From positions 62,001 through 126,000 of the forward strand of contig DATNEY010000019.1 of assembly GCA_035606665.1 (NCBI GenBank): a DNA stretch of 64,000 bases. Reading direction: 5' to 3'. The notes beneath the pieces were generated by a model. That model saw only the letters and a program-made list of their open reading frames with translations, had not been told where the DNA came from and made no database searches. Below, piece by piece: positions 16,367 to 25,458 of this stretch (the stretch's first letter is position 1; every line of letters starts with the position of its first letter). Origin of the DNA: DASUGC01 sp035606665. GTDB lineage: Bacteria; Acidobacteriota; Vicinamibacteria; Vicinamibacterales; SCN-69-37. The position numbers and the translations under genes are program-made.

Positions 16367-18379
16367 ATGAACGGACCCGGCCGCCGCTTGAGAACGTTAG
16401 GGATGCTCGGTGTCGTGGCGGTGCTTGTCGGCGCGTCGTCGGGTACCGTGCGCGGTCAGTGGACGCCCAAGACCGGCGAGTGGGCCACCTACGGCGGTGA
16501 TCTCGCCAGCACGCGCTATTCGCCTCTGGCTCAGATCAACGCGACCAACTTCAGCAAACTGCGGCTCGCGTTCCGTTTCAAGACCGAGACTCTCGGCCCG
16601 CGGCCGGAGACCCAGTTTCAGGCGACGCCGCTGATGGTGAACGGCCGGCTGTTCACGACGGCGGGCTCGCGACGGTCTGCCGTAGCGCTCGATGCCGCGA
16701 CGGGCGAGACGCTGTGGACGCACAGCATAGACGAAGGCAAACGCGGCGAGGCGGCCCCACGACAGTTGTCCGGGCGCGGCCTCGCGTATTGGAGCGACGG
16801 CAAGGAAGAACGCATCGTTTATGTCACGCAGGGCTACCAGATGGTGGCGCTCGACGCGAAGACCGGACAGCGCGTGAAGAGCTTCGGGATCGACGGCATC
16901 GTGGATCTGAAGCTCGGTCTGGATCAGGAAGGTCTCGATCTCACGACCGCCGAGATCGGCCTGCACGCCGCGCCAATCATCTCGAAGGACATCATCGTTG
17001 TCGGCGCCGCGCATCGTGAGGGCGGCTTCCCGGAAAGCAAGAAAAACGTCAAGGGCTACATTCGCGGCTTCGACGTGCGCACAGGCAAGCGCGTCTGGAT
17101 CTTCCACACGATCCCGCTCAAAGGCGAGCCTGGCTTCGACACGTGGGATCCGGAAGCAGCGGCGTACACAGGTAACACGGGCGTCTGGGCGCAAATGAGC
17201 GCGGACGAGGAGCTGGGCCTCGTCTACCTGCCTGTCGAGCTGCCGACCGGCGATTACTACGGTGGTCACCGTCCCGGATCAGCGAAAGGTCCCGAAGCGA
17301 ATCTCTACGGTGAAAGCCTCGTTGCTGTCGACATCAAGACCGGCCGGCGCAAATGGCACTACCAACTCGTGCACCACGGTCTCTGGGATCACGATATTCC
17401 CTGCGCGCCGATCCTGATGGATCTCGTTGTCAACGGCAGGCCGGTGAAGGCCATCGCCCAGCCGACCAAGCAGAACTGGCTGTACGTGTTCGATCGCGCG
17501 ACCGGCAAGCCGGTGTGGCCGATCGAAGAACGTCCCGTGGAAAAAGGGAACGTGCCTGGGGAGTGGTATTCGCCGACGCAGCCGTTCGTGACGAAGCCGC
17601 CGGCGTTCGAACGGCAGGGTGTGTCGATCGACGATCTGATCGACTTCACGCCGGAACTGCGGGCCGAAGCGACGAAGCTCGTGTCGCGGTACAAGCTCGG
17701 GCCGATTTTCACACCGCCGGTCGTGAGCAACTGGGATGGCCCGCTGGGAACACTGGTCATGCCCGTGGCTACCGGCGGCGCCAACTGGCAGGGCGGATCT
17801 TTCGATCCCGAAACCAAACGCTTCTACATCTTCACGAACGTTGGGATTGCATCGATGGGTCTCGTGCCGGCGACGGAGGGACGGTCGGACATGGCGTACG
17901 GCGGTGGCGTCGCGCGCAATCCAAACCCCGGCGCCCCGGGCGGACTCGGTGGCGGGGGTCTAAGCGTGCGCGGCTTGCCGCTGATCAAACCACCGTACGG
18001 CACGATCACGGCGATCGACATGAACAAGGGCGAAGAGATGTGGCGCATCGCGCACGGCGACACGCCGGACAACATCAAGAACAATGCAGCGCTCAAGGGA
18101 TTGACCATTCCGCGCACCGGGCGCCAGGGCCGGATTGGTGTCCTGACCACGAAGACGCTGCTCATCGCCGGTGAAGGCGGTTTCAACACCACGCCTGAAG
18201 GACGCGGGGCCTACCTGCGCGCGTACGACAAGGCCACCGGCGCCGATGTGGGCCAGGTGTTCATGCCCGCGCCGCAGACCGGCTCGCCGATGACCTACAT
18301 GCTGAACGGAGTGCAATACATCGCCGTGGCCGTCGGCGGCCAGGGCTCTCCAGGCGAGTTGCTGGTCTTCAGACAATAA
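16367..18379 (+). CDS. PQQ-dependent (quinoprotein) dehydrogenase, exported, eight-bladed propeller
   Basis: A 670-aa protein with an N-terminal signal/anchor (about residues 8-30). The repeated tryptophan-docking blades are visible: WATYGGDLASTRYSPLAQIN, ALDAATGETLW, VAVDIKTGRRKWHYQLVHHG and YVFDRATGKPVWPIEERPV. This matches quinoprotein glucose/alcohol dehydrogenases without the N-terminal five-helix domain and without a fused cytochrome c. It would oxidise a sugar or alcohol in the periplasm with PQQ; substrate unknown. A Gly-rich loop (GAPGGLGGGGLS) interrupts one blade. No pqq biosynthesis genes are in the window. The Kbl-like gene follows after 10 nt. Confidence 0.87.
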   Translation: MNGPGRRLRTLGMLGVVAVLVGASSGTVRGQWTPKTGEWATYGGDLASTRYSPLAQINATNFSKLRLAFRFKTETLGPRPETQFQATPLMVNGRLFTTAGSRRSAVALDAATGETLWTHSIDEGKRGEAAPRQLSGRGLAYWSDGKEERIVYVTQGYQMVALDAKTGQRVKSFGIDGIVDLKLGLDQEGLDLTTAEIGLHAAPIISKDIIVVGAAHREGGFPESKKNVKGYIRGFDVRTGKRVWIFHTIPLKGEPGFDTWDPEAAAYTGNTGVWAQMSADEELGLVYLPVELPTGDYYGGHRPGSAKGPEANLYGESLVAVDIKTGRRKWHYQLVHHGLWDHDIPCAPILMDLVVNGRPVKAIAQPTKQNWLYVFDRATGKPVWPIEERPVEKGNVPGEWYSPTQPFVTKPPAFERQGVSIDDLIDFTPELRAEATKLVSRYKLGPIFTPPVVSNWDGPLGTLVMPVATGGANWQGGSFDPETKRFYIFTNVGIASMGLVPATEGRSDMAYGGGVARNPNPGAPGGLGGGGLSVRGLPLIKPPYGTITAIDMNKGEEMWRIAHGDTPDNIKNNAALKGLTIPRTGRQGRIGVLTTKTLLIAGEGGFNTTPEGRGAYLRAYDKATGADVGQVFMPAPQTGSPMTYMLNGVQYIAVAVGGQGSPGELLVFRQ

Positions 18380-18389
18380 TTAATGGTCC

Positions 18390-19571
18390 ATGCGTTCGAA
18401 CCCGCTCTCGTTCCTCGACACTGAGCTCGACAACCTCCGCAGCCAGGGGCTTCATCGCTCGCTCCGCATCCTCGAACAGCGCCAGGAGGCCACGACGACA
18501 TTCGACCGCAAGTCGGTCGTCAACCTGTCATCGAACAACTACCTCGGACTGACGACCCATCCTCTTCTTATTGAACGCGCGCTCGCCGCAACGAAGGAGT
18601 TCGGCGTCGGGTCGGGCTCAGTGAGATCGATCGCCGGCACGATGGCGATTCACATGGAGCTGGAAAAGCGGCTCGCGACCTTCAAGAAAGTCGAAGCCGT
18701 CGTCGTCTTCCAAAGCGGCTTCGCGGCGAACGCCGGGACGGTGTCGGCCATCCTGACGAAGGACGACGCCATCATTTCGGATCAGCTCAACCACGCCAGC
18801 ATCATCGACGGCGCCAGACTGAGCAAGGCGACGATCAAGGTCTTCCCGCACAAGGACGTGGATGCTGCACGGAAGATCCTCCAGGAGCTGCCCGCGACTC
18901 AGCGCAAGCTCCTCATCACCGACGGCGTCTTCAGCATGGACGGCGACCTCGGCGCCCTGCCTGCGCTTTGCGACCTCGCCGAAGAGTTCGGCGCGATCAT
19001 GATGGTCGACGATGCGCACGCGAGCGGCGTGTTCGGGGCGAACGGCCGCGGGACAATCGATCATTTCAATGTGCACGGACGCGTGGACATCCAGGTCGGC
19101 ACGCTGTCGAAGGCCGTCGGCGCGCTCGGCGGCTATGTCGCCGGAAACGCGTCGCTCATCGACTTCCTCTACCACCGCGCGCGGCCGTTCCTGTTCTCGA
19201 CCTCTCACCCACCGTCAGTGGCCGCCACGTGCATCGCGGCACTCGACGTGCTGGAGAACGAGCCGCAGATCATCGAGCGGCTCTGGGACAACACGCGTTT
19301 CTTCAAGAAGGGCCTCGAGACGCTGGGCTTCGACACGGGCCTCAGCGAAAGTCCGATCACACCCGTCATCGCCGGCGAAGGCAGCCGCGCGATGAAGCTC
19401 TCGGATCGCCTGTTCCAGGAGGGCGTCTTCGCCCAGGGCATCGCGTTTCCGACCGTCGCCCGCGACAAAGCCCGCGTGCGCACCATCGTCACCGCCACAC
19501 ACACGAAGGACGAGCTCCAGTTCGCCCTGGACAAGTTCAAGCTGGTTGGTACGGAACTCGGGTTGATCTAG
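18390..19571 (+). CDS. kbl: Glycine C-acetyltransferase-like alpha-oxoamine synthase
   Basis: A 393-aa PLP enzyme. Diagnostic motifs are NLSSNNYLGL, GSGSVRSIAGT, SDQLNHASIIDG, DDAHASGVFG and the PLP-lysine motif GTLSKAVGALGGYVAG (Lys near 241). Kbl makes 2-amino-3-ketobutyrate from glycine and acetyl-CoA, or the reverse in threonine breakdown. BioF and other oxoamine synthases share these motifs. No threonine dehydrogenase or biotin gene is nearby to settle it, so the name is the best family match only. Confidence 0.75.
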   Translation: MRSNPLSFLDTELDNLRSQGLHRSLRILEQRQEATTTFDRKSVVNLSSNNYLGLTTHPLLIERALAATKEFGVGSGSVRSIAGTMAIHMELEKRLATFKKVEAVVVFQSGFAANAGTVSAILTKDDAIISDQLNHASIIDGARLSKATIKVFPHKDVDAARKILQELPATQRKLLITDGVFSMDGDLGALPALCDLAEEFGAIMMVDDAHASGVFGANGRGTIDHFNVHGRVDIQVGTLSKAVGALGGYVAGNASLIDFLYHRARPFLFSTSHPPSVAATCIAALDVLENEPQIIERLWDNTRFFKKGLETLGFDTGLSESPITPVIAGEGSRAMKLSDRLFQEGVFAQGIAFPTVARDKARVRTIVTATHTKDELQFALDKFKLVGTELGLI

Positions 19572-19579
19572 CCGGGCCC

Positions 19580-19599
19580 GCCGGGGCTGAAGCCCCGGC
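19580..19599. repeat. Palindromic repeat GCCGGGGCT-GA-AGCCCCGGC (family copy 2)
   Basis: Perfect 9-bp arms identical to those at 4737-4756, with loop GA instead of AA, followed by CTACG. It lies between two genes on the same strand and could act as a transcript 3'-end structure. Confidence 0.8.
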
Positions 19600-19635
19600 C
19601 TACGCAAACGCCCGGTATACGTCGTCTAATTGCCT

Positions 19636-20838
19636 ATGGCTCCGGCTGGGCGCGCGAAGTCGTTTCTCGACGAGTACACGCGCGATCTCACTCCTGCGGA
19701 TTTCCAGCGCCTCTTCACGCGCGACACGGCGGAGGCGTATCGATACTTCACGCGCCACAGCGACGCGAAGAGGCTTGCGGCGGAGCCATGGTTCCGGCGC
19801 TGGGCGATCCGGATTCGGCTGGTGTTCATCGGATTCACGATGCGCCTCTCGCCGGCAAGGCGGGCGCTCTATGGCCTCGCGGTCGTTTCGACGCTCCTCG
19901 GCGCGGCCTCGCTCTTCCGCGGCTTCGAGGTCAAGCGCGTCCTCCTGTTTCCTTTCACCGTCAGCGTCCCGCTACCGAGCTGGGCAGATGGAACCGTCTG
20001 GCTGCTGCTGGGTTTCGTGGCGGTCAATCTCCTGATCCTGATGGAAGTCGCCGATCGGCTGTCGCTCAAAGGCGATCTCGAAATCGCGCGTGACATCCAG
20101 CTCGCGATGCTGCCGGGTGGCGTGCATGTCGCGGGCGATGCATCGGTCTGCGGTGTGACGCGCCCTGCGAACACCGTCGGCGGCGATTTCTATGACGTGA
20201 TTCCGCTCGCGGACGGCCGGCTGGTCATCGCCCTCGGTGATGTCGCAGGCAAAGGCAGCCCCGCGGCGCTGCTGATGGCGCTGCTGCTTGCGATGCTGCG
20301 GACACTCGTCGACGAGGGACTCGAAGCGGCGAAATTGATGGAACGCCTCAACGCGCAGGTCGCCAGACACAGTCCCGCGTCACGCTTCATCACCTTCTTC
20401 TTCGGCCTCTACGAGCCGGCTACCGGTGTCCTGCAGTACGTGAACGCCGGACATCTCCCGCCGGTCATCCGCCGCGCGGACGGCCGGTTCGAGCGCATCA
20501 CCGGCAACACGGGCAGCGGTCTCGCGCTCGGAATGTTCGAGCAGGCGAAGTACGCGACGAACGAGGTCACCATCGGTCGAGGCGACGTGCTCGTGATGTA
20601 CACCGACGGCATCACCGAGGCCGAGGACAACGCCGGCCAGGCGTTCGAAGACGCGGGGCTCGAGCAGGTGATCACGTCTGTCTGGATGAACGACTCGCAG
20701 CAGGTCGGGCGGGGGATCCTCGAGGCTGTCGAGAGGTACTCTCAGGACGTGCGCCTGGTGGACGATCTCACGGCGCTCGTTCTCAAGCGCGCGGTGGGAG
20801 ACGCCGGGTCTGAAGACCCGGTCTCCATCACCGTCTAA
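19636..20838 (+). CDS. Membrane PP2C/SpoIIE-type serine phosphatase
   Basis: A 400-aa protein from the ATG; an in-frame TTG two codons earlier is less likely. A cytosolic N-terminal stretch (about 1-75) is followed by two membrane helices (about 80-105 and 115-140) and a SpoIIE/PPM phosphatase domain. Conserved metal-site motifs are GGDFYDVIPL, LGDVAGKGSPAALLM, NAGHLPPVI and MYTDGITEAED. Such proteins dephosphorylate anti-anti-sigma (STAS) partners. No STAS or anti-sigma gene is adjacent. The M1-like peptidase gene follows after 5 nt. Confidence 0.85.
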   Translation: MAPAGRAKSFLDEYTRDLTPADFQRLFTRDTAEAYRYFTRHSDAKRLAAEPWFRRWAIRIRLVFIGFTMRLSPARRALYGLAVVSTLLGAASLFRGFEVKRVLLFPFTVSVPLPSWADGTVWLLLGFVAVNLLILMEVADRLSLKGDLEIARDIQLAMLPGGVHVAGDASVCGVTRPANTVGGDFYDVIPLADGRLVIALGDVAGKGSPAALLMALLLAMLRTLVDEGLEAAKLMERLNAQVARHSPASRFITFFFGLYEPATGVLQYVNAGHLPPVIRRADGRFERITGNTGSGLALGMFEQAKYATNEVTIGRGDVLVMYTDGITEAEDNAGQAFEDAGLEQVITSVWMNDSQQVGRGILEAVERYSQDVRLVDDLTALVLKRAVGDAGSEDPVSITV

Positions 20839-20843
20839 GAAAC

Positions 20844-23594
20844 ATGGTCAGCCGCTTTCTTGCAATCGGTCTTGTGATCCTTGGGTTAACCGGGGGAGAC
20901 GGGGTCAGACCGGGGTCAGACCACATTGGAGTTTTTCCCAGGTGGTCTGACCCCGGTCTGACCCCGCAGTCCGCACAGGACCGCCCCCTCCAGGCGGACG
21001 GCATCGTCCGGCTCCTTCTCGATCTCGAGAGCGCCATCGGCACCGGCCGTGTGGAGGCCCTGCGGGCGATCGCGACGCCGGCGCTTTCCGAACGGGCCGT
21101 CCTCCGTTTCGAGGCCGCCGCGCGTGGCGGCGGCGCGCGCGCGATCGTCCGCGAGCGCACGCGGCGTGCCAACGGCAATACCTACGACGTCATCGTCGAT
21201 GTGCTCGTGAGCCGGCAAAGTCTCGGCCGTGTCTCGACGTGGCAGATTTCCGCGGCGCCGGGTTCCGCGCCCGGGCAGTTTCTCATCGAGGATCTACGCG
21301 AGCTCGCGTCAGTCGACGGGCTGATCCGGCTGCAGCTCGATACGACGCGCCAGTTCAGCGTCAAGGACCTCGTCATCAACGCGCCGGACATGACGCTCAA
21401 GATGGCGTCCGGCACCGCGTTCGTCGCCGAATCGTCGAACGGCATCACGGCGCTGGTGCTCCGCGGGCGCGCGGAGGTGCACTTCGCGCCGCCGGATCCC
21501 GCCGAGCAGGGCCAGGTCCGGATCTTCTCCGGCCGGCCCGCCCTCACGGCCGAGGTCGACTCCGTTTTCATGCGCGTCAATCCCGCGGAGTTCGTGCTCC
21601 GCGTCTCGGATCAGAGCCTCACGCCTGCCGCGCGCGTGGATCCAGTCGAATTGCAGCGCGCCACCCAGATCTTCGACGACCTCGTGGCGCGCACGTTCAA
21701 CATCGATCTGAGGAGTCTCACGAATGAGCGCTGGTCGCTCGAGCCGACCTACGGCAGCGTGGTGCTCGAATTCCGTGCGCAGCGCTACGGCTGGCTGACC
21801 TACGCCCGATCGCCAAGCGAGGCCGAGGACATCTCGGTCTTCGATCGCGAGCACCAGCGCAACATCTCCCTGTACACCTCGAAAGAGCAAAGCAGCCGCC
21901 GCTCGCGCGCTTACAGCGATGACGATGGCCTGCTCTACGACATCGAACATCAGCGCCTGGACCTGTCGTTCGATCCGGCGCGACTCTGGGTGAGCGGCCG
22001 CGCGTCCGTGCAGATCCGGATCACCGCCGCGTCCGTGTCGTCCATCACGATCAAGCTGGCCCAGCCTCTCGCGGTCTCGTCCATCTCGTCCGGGACGCTC
22101 GGCGATCTGCTGTTTCTCAGAATCATCGGACAGAGCAGCATTCTGGTGGGCCTGCCCGATGTGGTCGAACGCGGATCGGTGCTCGTGCTCGATGTCGTCT
22201 ACGGCGGGCGGCTCGAAGCACAGTTTCTCGATCGGGAGGCGATTCAGGTCCAGGGCACGCGGCAGGAGGCGCAGGAACAACAGGCGGTCCTGACTCCAGA
22301 GGCACGTTTTCTCTACAGCAACCGCGTCCCGTGGTATCCGCAGAGCGGGACCACGGACTACTCGACGGCCCAGCTCAGGTTGAGCGTGCCCTCCGAGTAT
22401 CAGATCGTCGCGTCCGGTACGCTCCTCCGCGCCGCGGTCGTGCCGGACGGCGATCCCGGCCGCGCCGGCGTCAAATCGCTTCGTGTGGTCGATTACCTGG
22501 CAGACCGCCCCATCCGTTATCTGGCGTGCGTGATCAGCCGATTCATTCCGATAGGCCGCTTGCGTGTCGTCGTGCCGAGCGTCTCGCCACCAGCCGTTCA
22601 ACGTCCCGGCGCCGCAGCGGCCGAATCCGACGGAGTCAACCTCGACGTCGTCTCCACGTCGCGCATGACCGGCCGCAACCGGCAGACACCGCAGCGCGTG
22701 TCCGCGATTCTGAAATCATTCGCCGCCATCACCGGCGAGGCGCCGTATCCCGACTTCACGCTCGCCGTGCTCGACGACAACCTGCCGGGTGGCCACTCGC
22801 CCGGCTATTTCGCGGTGTTCCATCAGGCGCTGCCGACAACGCCGTACTCGTGGTCGGCGGATCCGGTCGCGTTCGACGACGTCTACCAGCATCTGTTTCT
22901 CGCGCACGAGGTCGCGCATCAGTGGTGGGGCCAAGCCGTGGGCTGGAAGAACTATCACGAGCAATGGCTGAGTGAGGGTCTTGCCCAGTACTTCGCGGCG
23001 CTCTATGCCGCCGAGGATCGCGGGCCGCAGATGCTCGACACACTCATCGCCGGCATGCGCAAGACCGCGGAACCCTACCTGTCGCAGGGACCGATCTATC
23101 TTGGCTATCGCCTTGGTCACATCAAGACGGACGGCCGGGTCTTCCGCGCCGTGGTCTACAACAAGTCCGCGGTCGTGCTCCACATGCTGCGCCGCCTCAT
23201 CGGCGACGACGCCTTCTTCAAGGGCGTCAAACGTTTCTATACGACCTGGCGGTTCAAGAAGGCGGGCACCGACGACTTGCGCGCGGCCTTCGAGGCCGAG
23301 ACACCGATGAAGCTGGAGCGGTTCTTCGATCGCTGGGTCCGCGGCTTCTCACGCCCGCGGCTCACTATCACCTGGCGGAACCACGAGGCTGACGGCGCGG
23401 TGGTCCGGGTCGAGCAGGCCGGCGAGGTTTTCGATCTCCCCCTGACCATCCAGATTCAGTTCGCCGACGGCCGCTCCGAGACGCGCACGCTCAAGCTCAG
23501 TGAGCAGGCGCTCGAGGAGAAGATCGTGGGCGCGGCCGCCATTCGACGGGTCACGGTCAAAGACGAACTGACCCTCTTCCAGATGGCGAAATGA
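20844..23594 (+). CDS. Exported M1-like zinc metallopeptidase, signal peptide interrupted by a palindromic repeat
   Basis: A 916-aa protein. The C-terminal half has a gluzincin catalytic core: HEVAH at about 688-692 and the second Glu at about 711 (NYHEQWLSEGLAQY), giving HEXXH-X18-E. The aminopeptidase exo-motif GAMEN is not seen; the equivalent stretch reads LPGGHSPGY, so true aminopeptidase activity is uncertain. The N-terminal half is an all-beta region of unknown role. Residues 2-16 look like a signal hydrophobic core, but codons about 20-41 come from a 65-bp inverted repeat, and a plausible cleavage segment (QSAQ) comes only after it. Likely co-transcribed with the phosphatase gene. Confidence 0.78.
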   Translation: MVSRFLAIGLVILGLTGGDGVRPGSDHIGVFPRWSDPGLTPQSAQDRPLQADGIVRLLLDLESAIGTGRVEALRAIATPALSERAVLRFEAAARGGGARAIVRERTRRANGNTYDVIVDVLVSRQSLGRVSTWQISAAPGSAPGQFLIEDLRELASVDGLIRLQLDTTRQFSVKDLVINAPDMTLKMASGTAFVAESSNGITALVLRGRAEVHFAPPDPAEQGQVRIFSGRPALTAEVDSVFMRVNPAEFVLRVSDQSLTPAARVDPVELQRATQIFDDLVARTFNIDLRSLTNERWSLEPTYGSVVLEFRAQRYGWLTYARSPSEAEDISVFDREHQRNISLYTSKEQSSRRSRAYSDDDGLLYDIEHQRLDLSFDPARLWVSGRASVQIRITAASVSSITIKLAQPLAVSSISSGTLGDLLFLRIIGQSSILVGLPDVVERGSVLVLDVVYGGRLEAQFLDREAIQVQGTRQEAQEQQAVLTPEARFLYSNRVPWYPQSGTTDYSTAQLRLSVPSEYQIVASGTLLRAAVVPDGDPGRAGVKSLRVVDYLADRPIRYLACVISRFIPIGRLRVVVPSVSPPAVQRPGAAAAESDGVNLDVVSTSRMTGRNRQTPQRVSAILKSFAAITGEAPYPDFTLAVLDDNLPGGHSPGYFAVFHQALPTTPYSWSADPVAFDDVYQHLFLAHEVAHQWWGQAVGWKNYHEQWLSEGLAQYFAALYAAEDRGPQMLDTLIAGMRKTAEPYLSQGPIYLGYRLGHIKTDGRVFRAVVYNKSAVVLHMLRRLIGDDAFFKGVKRFYTTWRFKKAGTDDLRAAFEAETPMKLERFFDRWVRGFSRPRLTITWRNHEADGAVVRVEQAGEVFDLPLTIQIQFADGRSETRTLKLSEQALEEKIVGAAAIRRVTVKDELTLFQMAK
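20901..20965. repeat. Perfect 24-bp inverted repeat (GGGGTCAGAC family) inside a coding region
   Basis: Arms at 20901-20924 and 20942-20965 are exact reverse complements; each contains two GGGTCAGAC blocks. The 17-nt loop contains TTGGAGTTTTTCCC, which also resembles the inner part of the copy at 27316-27488. The element is translated in frame in the M1-like peptidase. Confidence 0.95.
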
Positions 23595-23610
23595 CCCTCG
23601 GAAGTGCCTG

Positions 23611-23660
23611 TCATTCCCGCCGTTGCCGTTCGTTCCCGCGCGTTCCCGTTCGTTCCCGTC
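23611..23660. repeat. Tandem 10-bp repeat (CGTTCCCGTT), five units
   Basis: Units in phase are TCATTCCCGC, CGTTGCCGTT, CGTTCCCGCG, CGTTCCCGTT and CGTTCCCGTC. They fill the gap between the peptidase gene and the nuoG -10 region, at the expected -35 position. Confidence 0.85.
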
Positions 23661-23667
23661 GTTGCGA

Positions 23668-23673
23668 TAGAAT
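23668..23673 (+). promoter_or_regulatory. -10 element TAGAAT upstream of nuoG
   Basis: GATAGAAT is followed by TTTTGCAGTT and the ATG; the hexamer ends 9 nt before the start codon. Leaderless or near-leaderless initiation is suggested. No Shine-Dalgarno is visible. Confidence 0.45.
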
Positions 23674-23682
23674 TTTGCAGTT

Positions 23683-25458
23683 ATGGATACCGTCACGCTC
23701 ACGATAGATGGACAGCAGGTCACGGTCGCGAAGGGGACCACCCTTCTGCAGGCCGCGATTCAGAGCGGCCACGAAGTGCCGTACTACTGCTACCACCCCG
23801 GTCTGGGCATCGACGGATCCTGCCGCGTCTGTCTCGTCAAGATCGACAAGATGGCGAAGCTCCAGACGTCCTGCTCCACCTACTGCACCGAGGGCATGGT
23901 CGCCTGGACCAACACGCCGGACGTCGTCGCCGCCCGCGCGAGCGTGTTCGAGTTCCTGCTGATCAATCACCCGCTCGACTGCCCCGTGTGCGACAAGGGC
24001 GGCGAGTGTCCGCTTCAGGATTTCTCATACACGTTCGGGCCCGAGCGGAGCCGCATGGAGTTCCCGCGCCGGGTGTTCGACGGCGAGGGCGTGAAGGCCG
24101 ACGTCGATTTCGGGCCGACGCTGATGCTCAACCGCAACCGCTGCATCCTGTGCACGCGGTGCGTGCGCTTCATGCGCGAGATCGACGGTGACGCGCAGAT
24201 CGGGATCGCGCAGCGCGGCAACGGCAGCGAGATCGCGACGTTCGAGGAGAAGGGCGTCTTCTCGCTCCTTTCGGGCAACCTCATGGACGTCTGCCCGGTC
24301 GGCGCGATCACGACGCGCGACTACCGCTTCAAGTCGCGCCCGTGGGACAACCCGCACGCCGTGGACACGATCTGCACGCTCTGCGAGAAGGGCTGCAACA
24401 CGACCGCGTGGATCAAGGCGAAGCCGGAGTGGGCGAAGGGCGCGCAGCTCATCCGCATGACGCCGCGCTACAACGCCGACGTCAATCAGTACTGGATGTG
24501 CGACATCGGGCGCTTCGACTATCACTGGCTCGAAAGCGACCGCCGCGTGCTGCAGCCGCGGCTGCGCTCCAAGAGCAACTGGGAAGCCGTGCCGTGGGCG
24601 GATGCGCTCATCGCCGTGAACGATGCGGTGACCGCCGCGGGAGGCCCGACGAACGTCGCCTTCCTCGCGTCCGCGCACGCGTCGCTCGAAGAGCTGTTCG
24701 TCCTGCGCGAAATCACCGGCAAGACCGCGGGGATCGCGCTGTCGTGGCGTCATCGCGAGAAGCCGCAGCCGAAAGACACGAAGTTCAGAATCCCAACGGT
24801 CGACGCGCCCAACGTGCGGGGCGCGAAGGACCTCGGCTTTCCGATCGCGAACCCGAGCGGCCCCGCGGATGTTTCCGAACTCAGGACCGCCGTCGAGAGC
24901 GGCCGCGTGAAGGTGCTGTACGTCATCGATTCCGGACCGGATGGCTCGATCGGCGATACGGATTGGGTGATCGCGGCGAAGAAGTCCGGCAAGATCGCCA
25001 CGCTCATCGTCCAGGGCGTGCTGCACACGCCGCTGCTCGACGCCGCGGACATCGCGCTCGCCGGCTGCGCCTTCGTCGAGAAGGACGCGACCTACACCAA
25101 CATGACCGGGCAGGTGCAGGCGTCATCGCGCGCCATCACGCCTCCAGGAGACGCCGGCGAGGACTGGCAGATCCTGATGAAGCTCGGCGTCGTGTTCGGC
25201 GCCGAGGTGAGTTATGCGTCGTCGAACGCCATCCGCGCAGCCATCGCGCAGGAGCTGGCCGCCACACCCGGGTACGCGGCGCTGCCGTCCGTCACGTTCG
25301 CGCGGCCGGTGTCGGCGCGCCACTGGCTGCAGGCTTCGAATCCATCCGAGCGCTGGAAGTGGGACTTCATGTTCCAGGATCTGCCGCCGATCAAGTTCGG
25401 CGAGGACTTCGGTCCGCTTCCGCGCGCCGACGTCATCCCGCTGAAGGAAGTGAAGTGA
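23683..25458 (+). CDS. nuoG: NADH-quinone oxidoreductase subunit G-like iron-sulfur protein (NuoG)
   Basis: A 591-aa protein. The N-terminus is a 2Fe-2S ferredoxin domain with Cys 36, 47, 50 and 64. Next are the His/Cys motif NHPLDCPVCDKGGECPLQD, a 4Fe-4S set NRCILCTRC plus LMDVCPVGA, and a further CTLCEKGC motif with a distal Cys in QYWMC, which matches the extra cluster at the start of molybdopterin-oxidoreductase-like domains. The remaining part is a shortened catalytic-like domain. NuoG carries electrons inside complex I, but no other nuo gene is adjacent. It could belong to a scattered complex I or to an NAD-linked hydrogenase/formate system. Confidence 0.82.
   Translation: MDTVTLTIDGQQVTVAKGTTLLQAAIQSGHEVPYYCYHPGLGIDGSCRVCLVKIDKMAKLQTSCSTYCTEGMVAWTNTPDVVAARASVFEFLLINHPLDCPVCDKGGECPLQDFSYTFGPERSRMEFPRRVFDGEGVKADVDFGPTLMLNRNRCILCTRCVRFMREIDGDAQIGIAQRGNGSEIATFEEKGVFSLLSGNLMDVCPVGAITTRDYRFKSRPWDNPHAVDTICTLCEKGCNTTAWIKAKPEWAKGAQLIRMTPRYNADVNQYWMCDIGRFDYHWLESDRRVLQPRLRSKSNWEAVPWADALIAVNDAVTAAGGPTNVAFLASAHASLEELFVLREITGKTAGIALSWRHREKPQPKDTKFRIPTVDAPNVRGAKDLGFPIANPSGPADVSELRTAVESGRVKVLYVIDSGPDGSIGDTDWVIAAKKSGKIATLIVQGVLHTPLLDAADIALAGCAFVEKDATYTNMTGQVQASSRAITPPGDAGEDWQILMKLGVVFGAEVSYASSNAIRAAIAQELAATPGYAALPSVTFARPVSARHWLQASNPSERWKWDFMFQDLPPIKFGEDFGPLPRADVIPLKEVK

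Noticed and set aside
20844..23594. Long open frames on the opposite strand of the M1-like peptidase and other genes (for example 21309-22601)
   Set aside because: High GC gives long antisense frames everywhere; these show Arg-rich, family-less translations and no start context, and the opposite strand encodes recognisable domains.
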